The position numbers were made by a program, and so were the translations under genes. Of a DNA stretch of 64,000 nt, positions 50,148-56,919 are shown piece by piece. Position 1 is the first letter of the stretch. The number at the start of each line of letters is the position of its first letter. The notes under the pieces are model-generated. The model did not search any database and was not told the DNA's origin. It saw nothing but the letters and a program-made list of their open reading frames with translations. Source of the DNA: Flavobacteriales bacterium (GTDB taxonomy: Bacteria > Bacteroidota > Bacteroidia > Flavobacteriales_F > PHOS-HE28); contig CP065018.1 of NCBI GenBank assembly GCA_016700415.1, positions 434,001-498,000 on the forward strand, given 5' to 3'.

Positions 50148-51248
50148 GGCCATGCCCCCCTGCCTAACTTCGCGGCCCAATATTCTGCTTTGGAACGTAT
50201 TTCAGCAATTACGAGGCACAAGCTGCGCAAGCTGCTGAAGTATGCCCTTGTCACCGCCGCCATTGGTGCGGTGTTAACCCTTTTGAGCGGCCATGGGGGA
50301 CTGCGTTTCCTGCTGGGCTGGGTGTTGCTTGGCACTTGGACCGGCATTCTGGAAGAGTTTCTCTTCGGCAGGCGATTCCGGTCGTTGGCCATACCTCTTC
50401 AGTTTCTGGGCAAGGCCTTGGCCGTGAATCTTTTCACGATCGCCTTGTTGGCAGCTACCTTGGCTGCGAACCGTGGCCATACGCTCCCGTTCACCGGTGA
50501 TGCAGGCCTTACCGTCGGGCATTTGTTGGCCTCCGGGGAGATCTTTCGCTTCGCCTTGCTGGTGGTGGTGGTAACCTCGGTATCCATTCTGGTCATCCAA
50601 GTGGAGGAATTCATGGGCCGCCGTTTCTTCATGGGCTTTTTGCTGGGCTGGTATGACAAGCCCCGCGAGGCGGAACGGGTGGTGCTCAGCATTGACCTGG
50701 TAGGCAGTTCAGCGCTTAACGAACGGCTTGGTGATCTGCTGTATTACCGGTTCCTGAACACTACGCTTTCGTTGATGACCGACTCGGTATTGCGCCACGA
50801 TGCGGAGATCCACAAATACGTCGGCGACGAGGTGATCTTCACCTGGACCATGCGTGACGGCACGCACAATTTCAATTGCCTGGGGCTGTTCTTCGACATC
50901 AAGGAACGCTTGGAGGCGCACCGCCAGATAATGATGCGCGAGTTCGGCGTGGCGCCGGAGTTCAGGGGCGGCCTGCACGGGGGGCGCGTCATCACCGCGC
51001 AGGTGGGCCATATCAAGCGTGCCATTGACCTGAGCGGCGACGTGATGAACACCACCAGTCGCCTCCAGTCTCTGGCGAAGGAGCTGAAGGCGGACCTCAT
51101 GATCACCCAAGAGCTGCGTGATCGCATGCCCGACGCCGACAAACGGTTCACCTTCGGGGATCTGGAGTTGCTCCGGGTGAAAGGCGGAAAGCGGCAGATG
51201 GGCGTTCGGACCGTGGCCCGGAAAGTGGTTGCTGCCACGCTCCAATAA
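50145..51248 (+). CDS. Membrane-bound class III adenylate cyclase (ATP-type residues)
   Basis: A 367-residue protein with four predicted transmembrane helices in the first 165 residues (YALVTAAIGAVLTLL, LLGWVLLGTWTGI, AVNLFTIALLAATL, LLVVVVTSVSILVI) and a C-terminal cyclase domain. Catalytic features are the first metal Asp in VVLSIDLVGSS, the second Asp in YVGDEV, Lys in HKYVGD and Asp in AIDLSGD (the pair that selects ATP), and Asn/Arg in MNTTSR. It is predicted to make cAMP. The start is uncertain: the ATG at 50145 overlaps the divergent promoter, while a TAACTTCG box at 50165-50172 would fit a TTG start at 50190. The next gene follows after 10 bp. Confidence 0.87.
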   Translation: MGHAPLPNFAAQYSALERISAITRHKLRKLLKYALVTAAIGAVLTLLSGHGGLRFLLGWVLLGTWTGILEEFLFGRRFRSLAIPLQFLGKALAVNLFTIALLAATLAANRGHTLPFTGDAGLTVGHLLASGEIFRFALLVVVVTSVSILVIQVEEFMGRRFFMGFLLGWYDKPREAERVVLSIDLVGSSALNERLGDLLYYRFLNTTLSLMTDSVLRHDAEIHKYVGDEVIFTWTMRDGTHNFNCLGLFFDIKERLEAHRQIMMREFGVAPEFRGGLHGGRVITAQVGHIKRAIDLSGDVMNTTSRLQSLAKELKADLMITQELRDRMPDADKRFTFGDLELLRVKGGKRQMGVRTVARKVVAATLQ

Positions 51249-51258
51249 CGATCGACGA

Positions 51259-52362
51259 ATGATGCGCTACCTTTTCACCTGCCTTGTCCTTTTCATGATC
51301 GGCCTTACGGGCATCCATGCACAAAGCGTGGTGCCTGTCATCACCTCGTATGGGCGTCTGGTGGTTTTTCAGAAGGGTGCCTTCCAAGAAGTGGACGCCC
51401 GCAAACCGCAGGCGTTGTTTCCCAGTGGTGACAGGCTGGCCTACCTGACCGATGCTGGAGACCTGAAGCTCTTCGCGGACGGGAAAGTGACGACCCTGCA
51501 AGGAGGTGAACCCGTGCAGGTGGGCATGTCCAAGTACCTCTTGGCCTGGAGGACAGGACCATCCTTGCGCATACCGGCCGCAGGAGGGTCGAAGATCCTT
51601 TGCCGCAGCGTCGGCCGTTTCACGGTGAGCGACAGTATCATCGCCTTCCATGATCAGATGCAGCAGACCCTTTCGGCCTATTGGAACGGGAGGGCCGTGC
51701 CGATCGCGGACGTGCTGATGACCAGTGAGGATGTGGTATGGAAGAGCGGTTCCAACACGCTTCTACTGTACGATCTGGGCCACCGGCGCGTGCTGCTATT
51801 CTATCGCGGCAGGGTCTCCGTGCTTTGTAACGGCGACGACCCGTCCCGCTCGGAAACGGGCGGTGACATGGTGGCGTACATGGACGAGTATGACGATACG
51901 TTCCGCGTGTTCAACAAAGGGGACGATTATGAGGTGGAACCGTTCGCCCCGGCCAGCTTTCAAGTGGGGAACGGCCTTGTCGCGTACGTGAACAGTTCAG
52001 GGTCGTTCAAGAGTTTTCAAGGAGGTCGTGTCTGGGACATCTCTGATTTTGCGCCGGATGAATACTGGGCACGGGACAGTGTGGTCGTGTTCCGCGAAGG
52101 GGACCTGTTCAAGGTGTTCAGCGGTGGGGCCGTACAAACGCTGGAGCGCACGATGCCTGCGCAATGGAAAGTATCCGGGGGCATGATCGCATGGCTGGAC
52201 GTGAGCGGGGTGGTGCAGCTTTTCCATAACGGCGAACGGATCACTGTCAGCAAGGAATCTGGGATCTCCCAATTCGACCTCTTCCCAGACGCTGTTTCCT
52301 TTATGAGCAACAGCGGTGCCACCAAGGTCTGGTGGTCCGGAAAGCTGTATGATCACTACTGA
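51259..52362 (+). CDS. Secreted beta-propeller-like protein of unknown function
   Basis: No named family is recognised. The 367-residue protein has a signal peptide (LFTCLVLFMIGLTGIHA). The rest is a series of about seven beta-rich repeats of 40-50 residues with the pattern (V/I)A(Y/W)(L/M)D..G.(L/V)(K/Q)(L/V)F..G..: AYLTDAGDLKLFADGK, AYMDEYDDTFRVFNKGD, AYVNSSGSFKSFQGGR, VVFREGDLFKVFSGGA, AWLDVSGVVQLFHNGE. This suggests a propeller. It follows the adenylate cyclase gene by 10 bp, so it is likely in the same operon, and its last 7 bp overlap the end of the convergent variant cyclase gene. A link to cyclase sensing is possible but is inferred only from position. Confidence 0.75.
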   Translation: MMRYLFTCLVLFMIGLTGIHAQSVVPVITSYGRLVVFQKGAFQEVDARKPQALFPSGDRLAYLTDAGDLKLFADGKVTTLQGGEPVQVGMSKYLLAWRTGPSLRIPAAGGSKILCRSVGRFTVSDSIIAFHDQMQQTLSAYWNGRAVPIADVLMTSEDVVWKSGSNTLLLYDLGHRRVLLFYRGRVSVLCNGDDPSRSETGGDMVAYMDEYDDTFRVFNKGDDYEVEPFAPASFQVGNGLVAYVNSSGSFKSFQGGRVWDISDFAPDEYWARDSVVVFREGDLFKVFSGGAVQTLERTMPAQWKVSGGMIAWLDVSGVVQLFHNGERITVSKESGISQFDLFPDAVSFMSNSGATKVWWSGKLYDHY

Positions 52363-53417
52363 GGTTTCTCCGTCAAAGACAAGGTGTAGAGTTCCACAGC
52401 GTTCCGCTTCCCCTTTAGCGGTATGCTGCCGATGGGAGTGACGGTGTACGGGAGCGAGCGCAGCGAAAGCACGTCCAGCAGCTCTTTGCTCACCAAGTTG
52501 TCCACGCCCATCACATTGCAACTGGCCTGGATGTGGGCTGTAGTGTTCACCACATCGCCACTGAAAATGGTCTGCTTCTTCACCATGCCCACCTCCCCGC
52601 TGGTTACCCGTCCAAAGTGAAAGCCCGCCTTGAAGACAGGCTCGGTGCCGTAAGTGTTGCGGTAGTATTCCGCACGTTTTCGGAGTTTCTCACGGATGGA
52701 GAAAAAGCATTTGATGCAGCGGTCGTTGCGGATCCCCCTGTCCAGCCGCCAGCTCACGCTGATCTCGTCGCCCACGTACTGGTAGATCTCACCGCCGGAA
52801 TAGACCACCGGGTCGGTGATGTCCGCATAGAGGTCGTTTAGCAGCTTGAAATATCGCGTATCACCGATGGATTCCGCAACCGACGTGCTCGATCGCATGT
52901 CGAGGAACATGAAGATCCTCAGTTCCTGCCGGGGTCTGCGATAGCGGTCGATCAGGTAGCTCATGGACCCACCGCCGTATTGGTCGTTCAGGCGAAGGAT
53001 CAGCATGGTACCGCCCATCAAAAGACCCCATTGGAGAAAATGGCCGATCATGCGCCATCCGCCTGCCGCAGCCGCCGGGCCATCGGGCCAGACCAGTGGA
53101 AGCAGCCAGTCCCATGAAAGCGTGACCGCGACCACGAGGCTCATCACGATCGCCAGACCATGAGTGAAGGGCAGCTTGCGCAATGGATCGTGCAGGAGGA
53201 AGATGTACCAACCGCCGAAAAGGAGACCGCCAACGAGGGCGTTTGAGAGGTGTACCCAGAGGATCCCCATGCGCTCCGGCGATGTGCCGGAATTGGCGAG
53301 CACGTTGCTTTCCAACATAGCGGTGAAGCCGGCAATGAGCATCCAAGCGCCCGTGATGCGCAGCGTGCGGCGGGTACGACGGCCTACTTTGGAAAGTGTG
53401 ATGGACAGCTGGGCCAT
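52356..53417 (-). CDS. Membrane class III nucleotidyl cyclase-like protein with altered active-site residues
   Basis: A 353-residue protein with four hydrophobic helices (TGAWMLIAGFTAML, LVGGLLFGGWYIFLL, LAIVMSLVVAVTLSW, QWGLLMGGTMLIL) and a cyclase domain. Both metal aspartates are present (MFLDMRSST, YVGDEI). The purine-selecting Lys is Gln (IYQYVGD), the second selector is not Asp (TIFSGDVV), and the transition-state Arg is His (VNTTAH in place of NTTSR). It may be a cyclase with different specificity or a noncatalytic regulator. The start is ATG 53417: a TACATTCG box lies 10 nt upstream. A longer frame to 53537 would overlap the divergent gene. It is tail-to-tail with 51259-52362. Confidence 0.82.
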   Translation of the reverse strand: MAQLSITLSKVGRRTRRTLRITGAWMLIAGFTAMLESNVLANSGTSPERMGILWVHLSNALVGGLLFGGWYIFLLHDPLRKLPFTHGLAIVMSLVVAVTLSWDWLLPLVWPDGPAAAAGGWRMIGHFLQWGLLMGGTMLILRLNDQYGGGSMSYLIDRYRRPRQELRIFMFLDMRSSTSVAESIGDTRYFKLLNDLYADITDPVVYSGGEIYQYVGDEISVSWRLDRGIRNDRCIKCFFSIREKLRKRAEYYRNTYGTEPVFKAGFHFGRVTSGEVGMVKKQTIFSGDVVNTTAHIQASCNVMGVDNLVSKELLDVLSLRSLPYTVTPIGSIPLKGKRNAVELYTLSLTEKPQ

Positions 53418-53427
53418 GCAAGTGCCG

Positions 53428-53435
53428 CGAATGTA
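53428..53435 (-). promoter_or_regulatory. -7 promoter box of the variant cyclase gene
   Basis: The minus strand reads TACATTCG, 10 nt before the ATG at 53417. Confidence 0.5.
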
Positions 53436-53462
53436 TTGCCGGACTGATGTGCCGGATGCATG

Positions 53463-53495
53463 TTTGACCCCAAAGCGTAGCCGAGGGTAGTTTAG
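53463..53495 (+). promoter_or_regulatory. Promoter of the carboxypeptidase-regulatory-like gene; predicts a leaderless mRNA
   Basis: TTTG (53463-53466), 21 nt, then TAGTTTAG (53488-53495), then CGGC and the ATG at 53500. This is one of the few places where both the -33 and the -7 elements are visible. Confidence 0.55.
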
Positions 53496-53499
53496 CGGC

Positions 53500-54063
53500 A
53501 TGGTAACCCGTCTCATGGCCAGTACGGTCCTGACCATTTCCCTTGTGCTCGCCCCGGCGATGGAAGTTCATGCACAACGCTTTAATGTGAAGCTTGAGGG
53601 TCAGGTCACCGAACTCTTCTCCGGAGACCCGATCAGGGGCGCTTTGGTGCGGATCCTGAAAGCCGGTCAGGAGGATCAGCAAAATGTCACCCGCTCGGAC
53701 GGCCGGTATGAATTCACCTTGGAGCGCGGCTGGAAGTATGAGGTCTGGTTCAGCAAGAAGAGCATGGTGACAAAGCACGTGGTCATCGACACGCGGGATA
53801 TCCCTCCATATCCTGATGTGCCCTTTTACGAGATGGACCTGCAGATGACGCTCTTCCCGTGGGTGGCGGACCTGGACCTTACGCCCTTCGAAGAGGCCCT
53901 AGGGCTGGCGGCATATAAACCCAGCGTGCGGAACATGAGCTGGGACATGCCATATACGCAGGAGAAGAGGCCTGTCTTTTCCAAGGTGATGGATGAGTAT
54001 GAGAAGACCTTCCACGGCTACTACAAGCGCCGCGACCGCCGGAACCGGGAAGAACAGCGTTGA
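53500..54063 (+). CDS. Secreted carboxypeptidase-regulatory-like domain protein (187 aa)
   Basis: A signal peptide (LTISLVLAPAMEVHA) precedes a CarboxypepD_reg-like beta-sandwich (about 25-110): KLEGQVTELFSGDPIRGALVRIL, then TRSDGRYEFTLERGWKYEVWFSK. The remainder is an unassigned acidic and aromatic segment with VADLDLTPFEEALGLAAYKPS and a basic end. The protein at 56191-56757 has the same layout and length, so the two are paralogues. The gene diverges from the variant cyclase. Its TGA stop abuts the complement of the folP stop (TGATCA). Function unknown; these domains occur at the start of many Bacteroidota exported proteins. Confidence 0.78.
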   Translation: MVTRLMASTVLTISLVLAPAMEVHAQRFNVKLEGQVTELFSGDPIRGALVRILKAGQEDQQNVTRSDGRYEFTLERGWKYEVWFSKKSMVTKHVVIDTRDIPPYPDVPFYEMDLQMTLFPWVADLDLTPFEEALGLAAYKPSVRNMSWDMPYTQEKRPVFSKVMDEYEKTFHGYYKRRDRRNREEQR

Positions 54064-54906
54064 TCAATCCCATGCCTCCAACAGCTTGACGGCCTCCATG
54101 GCCGGCCTCACGTCATGCACGCGCAAGATGTCCGCCCCGTTCAGCAAGGCCAGTGTGTTCAATACGGTGGTGCCGTTCAAGGCTTCTTCCGGCCGCGTGC
54201 CGAGCACTTCATTGATCATCCGCTTTCGGGAAAGGCCCACAAGCACCGGAACGCCGAGCTGCTTGATGGCGGGAAGTCCCCGCAGCAGTGCGTAATTGTG
54301 GTCCCGGTCCTTGCCGAAACCGAACCCGGGGTCGATCACAACGTCCGCTATACCAGCCTGCCGGGCCGCGTGTAGCCGTTCGGACAGGAATTTCACCACC
54401 TCGGCCAGCACGTTCTTGTAGAAAGGTGCATGTTGCATCTTTCGCGGGGTGCCCTGCATGTGCATCAGGACATAGGGTACGTGCAGGCCGGCCACGGTCG
54501 TCAACATGGCCGGGTCCATCAGTCCGGCGCTGATGTCGTTCACCATGGACGCGCCAGCATCCACCGCTTCCCCGGCAATGGCGGCCCTCCAGGTGTCGAT
54601 GCTGATCATCGCTTCCGGGAACCGGTCGTGCAGTGCCTTGACCACGGGAATGACACGCTTGCGCTCTTCTTCCAACGGGATCTCCACCGAGCCCGGACGG
54701 CTGCTCGCTCCGCCAACGTCGATGACCGACGCCCCTTCGGCGAGCATCCGTTCCGCGGTCCGGAGGGCATCATCCACGGAAGCTTGGCGGCTTTCGTGAT
54801 GGAAGGAATCGGCCGTCATGTTCAGGATGCCCATCACCGCCGGTGTATGAAGCCTCACCAACCGCCCGTGCAGGCCCCGCACAATATCTTCGCCGCCGCT
54901 GTTCAC
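54064..54906 (-). CDS. folP: Dihydropteroate synthase
   Basis: DHPS joins p-aminobenzoate to the pterin pyrophosphate in folate synthesis. The 280-residue TIM barrel has MGILNMTADSF, DVGGASSRPG, SIDTWRAAIAGEA, VNDISAG, MHMQGTPRKMQ, DPGFGFGKD, GLSRKRM and ILRVHDV. Two loop motifs depart from the usual forms: TADSF for TPDSF and SRKRM for SRKSM. The start is not ATG. The GTG at 54906 is preferred because a GAACTTTG box and CGGC spacer precede it exactly as at other leaderless genes; a GTG at 54930 is the alternative. It is divergent from the DUF1599 gene and end-to-end with the preceding plus-strand gene. Confidence 0.93.
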   Translation of the reverse strand: MNSGGEDIVRGLHGRLVRLHTPAVMGILNMTADSFHHESRQASVDDALRTAERMLAEGASVIDVGGASSRPGSVEIPLEEERKRVIPVVKALHDRFPEAMISIDTWRAAIAGEAVDAGASMVNDISAGLMDPAMLTTVAGLHVPYVLMHMQGTPRKMQHAPFYKNVLAEVVKFLSERLHAARQAGIADVVIDPGFGFGKDRDHNYALLRGLPAIKQLGVPVLVGLSRKRMINEVLGTRPEEALNGTTVLNTLALLNGADILRVHDVRPAMEAVKLLEAWD

Positions 54907-54910
54907 GCCG

Positions 54911-54918
54911 CAAAGTTC
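54911..54918 (-). promoter_or_regulatory. -7 promoter box of folP; predicts a leaderless GTG start
   Basis: The minus strand reads GAACTTTG (one change), then CGGC, then GTG at 54906. Confidence 0.5.
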
Positions 54919-54935
54919 GGGCACACGCACAACCG

Positions 54936-55481
54936 ATGGACAAGACCCTTCAGGAATACGACGCCGTTGTGGAAACGTGCATGGCGCTCTTCACCAAGAA
55001 GGCCCATGACTATGGCACGGCATGGCGGATCCTGCGGGTCTCTTCGCTCACCGACCAGGTGCTGATCAAGGCGCAGCGCATCCGCACGTTGCAACAGGTA
55101 GGGGAGAACAAAGTGGGTGAAGGCATCCGGCCGGAACTGGTGGGCATCGTTAATTATGCAGCGATGGCCTTGGTCCAGTTGGAGAAAGGCGTAGTGGACG
55201 CACCGGACCTCCGTGCCGGGGAGGCTACCAAAGCGGTCCGTGCCAAACTGGTCCAGGCGCGCGACCTTATGATGCGCAAGAACCACGACTATGGGGAGGC
55301 CTGGCGCAGCATGCGCGTAAGCTCACTGGTGGACTTGATCCTCATGAAGTTGCTCCGTGTGAAGCAGATCGAAGACAACCAAGGCTCCACCTTGGTCAGC
55401 GAGGGCATCGACGCGAACTTCCTGGACATAGCGAATTATGCCGTATTCGCGATGATCTTGTTGAACGAGGAGGAAGGTTAG
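54936..55481 (+). CDS. DUF1599 family protein
   Basis: A 181-residue protein made of two internal repeats. Each has the motif K.HDYG.AWR..RVSSL.D (FTKKAHDYGTAWRILRVSSLTDQ at about 18-40 and MRKNHDYGEAWRSMRVSSLVD at about 112-132), followed by GEGI or SEGI and an NYA motif. The family sits next to folP in Bacteroidota, and the same order is seen here (divergent, starts 29 bp apart). The HDYG and RxxxL patterns recall NTP-pyrophosphohydrolase-like folds, but the activity is not established. The last 4 bp overlap the stop of the convergent gene. Confidence 0.88.
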   Translation: MDKTLQEYDAVVETCMALFTKKAHDYGTAWRILRVSSLTDQVLIKAQRIRTLQQVGENKVGEGIRPELVGIVNYAAMALVQLEKGVVDAPDLRAGEATKAVRAKLVQARDLMMRKNHDYGEAWRSMRVSSLVDLILMKLLRVKQIEDNQGSTLVSEGIDANFLDIANYAVFAMILLNEEEG

Positions 55482-56002
55482 TCGTCCTTCGGTAGTGAGA
55501 ACGAGTTCATCATCGCCTCGGCCAGGAACAAATTGTCCTTGAACGCCTCCGGCGAAGTGGTGAAGGTCAGGATATAGGTCTTCTTGTCCTGCACCATCAC
55601 ACGTTGCGAACCATGCAGCGGCACGCCGTCAACCGTCCCGGTGAACTCCGTGCTGTACGCACCGGACGCATCCGGACCTTCGGAAGCGATCATTTCGGAT
55701 CCCTTTGGAAGGTCCTTGGGCGAGGGGCCTTTAAGACGCTTTTCCTTAATGACCACGGATACCGCGGATACGGGGGAGAGCGCGTCCGCAACAGTCCGGA
55801 AGATCACGGCCGTATCTCCGTTCATCGCCGCGCCCAACTGCCATGAACCTGGATAGTTCATTGAGCATCCTTCGCCCTTCCACGTATTCCATGCAGGGAT
55901 GGTATCGGTCACGATCCGGGTGACCACACGGGCATCCTGATCTTGGGAGAACAGGGAAGTGGTGAATGCCAAGAGGAGCGGCATTGTGAAAAATCTGACC
56001 AT
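55478..56002 (-). CDS. Secreted hypothetical protein (174 aa)
   Basis: A signal peptide (FFTMPLLLAFTTSLFS) and a compact beta-rich domain: EGCSMNYPGSWQL, AVIFRTVADALSPVSAVSVVIKEKRL, GVPLHGSQRVMVQDKKTYILTFTTSPEAF and LAEAMMNSFSLP. The MxYPxxW start and the final helix before MNSF resemble PsbP/DUF1795-like folds of exported bacterial proteins. No further function can be given. The stop (TAA) overlaps the stop of the DUF1599 gene (TAG) in the tetramer TTAG. Confidence 0.65.
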   Translation of the reverse strand: MVRFFTMPLLLAFTTSLFSQDQDARVVTRIVTDTIPAWNTWKGEGCSMNYPGSWQLGAAMNGDTAVIFRTVADALSPVSAVSVVIKEKRLKGPSPKDLPKGSEMIASEGPDASGAYSTEFTGTVDGVPLHGSQRVMVQDKKTYILTFTTSPEAFKDNLFLAEAMMNSFSLPKDD

Positions 56003-56141
56003 TTGAGCGGGTGTATGAAAGTGCCAAGGTCGCCATTGCACGGGAATTTAAGGTGAGGTTGGTCAATGAAATGAACATCGGGCTGTTGGTGGATAGTCCA
56101 AAAAGGGGCACATCCGGCTTGGATCCCAGTATTGACGGGGA

Positions 56142-56149
56142 TAGTTTCG
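56142..56149 (+). promoter_or_regulatory. -7 promoter box of the 188-aa secreted protein gene
   Basis: TAGTTTCG lies 41 nt before the ATG at 56191 and inside the longer open frame from 56011. It supports the shorter start. Confidence 0.45.
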
Positions 56150-56190
56150 CCGCCTGCCATCAGTTGGCTGGAAACCCAAATGGAGCGAAC

Positions 56191-56757
56191 ATGCGACTTG
56201 CCACTTGTATCTTGATCATAGCGTTGCTGGGCATCTGCCAAGAAGCCTCGGCCTTCCGTCTGCACTTGAACGGCTTGGTAACGGACTATGCGACCCAGCA
56301 GCCGATGTCCGCCGCCCGGGTGCGCATTTATAAGAACGGCGTGATGCAGCGCGTGGCCCGGACCGGGGCCTTGGGCCAGTATTCCATCATTTTGGACAAT
56401 CATGCCGATTACGTGGTGCGGGTGGACGCTCCCGGCTATCAGGTCAAGTGCATCACCATTGATACGCAAGGACTGGAATGGGAAAGCGACCGGCGTGTGA
56501 GCCATCTGGAGGTGGAGATGCGACTTCCGACCTTGCAAAGCGGTATCGACCTTTCCTATTTCGACCTTCCCCTCGGTATGGCGCGGTTCGAGCCGGCCAC
56601 GGGCCTCACGCGCTGGAACATGACCTACGAGAGGATCGTTAATGCGGCCGCTCAAGAGGTAATGGCCAGGTATGACCAGCGATGTATGGAAATGGGAATG
56701 CCCGTCGCACGTGGCGACATGGAACTCGGGGCTTTCCTGGTCCACGAAAAGCGATAG
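56191..56757 (+). CDS. Secreted carboxypeptidase-regulatory-like domain protein (188 aa)
   Basis: A paralogue of 53500-54063. A signal peptide (LATCILIIALLGICQEASA) precedes the beta-sandwich (HLNGLVTDYATQQPMSAARVRI, then GALGQYSIILDNHADYVVRVDAPGY). A C-terminal region follows with IDLSYFDLPLGMARFEP, which aligns with the ADLDLTPFEEALGLAAYKP segment of its relative. The frame extends to 56011, but the ATG at 56191 gives the signal peptide. The gene lies between the DUF1599 and DoxX genes, which in other Bacteroidota are usually neighbours. Function unknown. Confidence 0.75.
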   Translation: MRLATCILIIALLGICQEASAFRLHLNGLVTDYATQQPMSAARVRIYKNGVMQRVARTGALGQYSIILDNHADYVVRVDAPGYQVKCITIDTQGLEWESDRRVSHLEVEMRLPTLQSGIDLSYFDLPLGMARFEPATGLTRWNMTYERIVNAAAQEVMARYDQRCMEMGMPVARGDMELGAFLVHEKR

Positions 56758-56919
56758 GGGCGGTATGGCGTAAGCGGCCGGAAGATGACGGTAGTCCGGA
56801 ACTGGAATTGGCAACCTTTCCCAAACGGGGAAATCGTTCTAAGTCTTGCGGGCTAAATTCGTCGGCTCCGGAGGCGGCTTTTTATTAGAACCTCTTGTCC
56901 GCGACCGGATCTCCCTATC

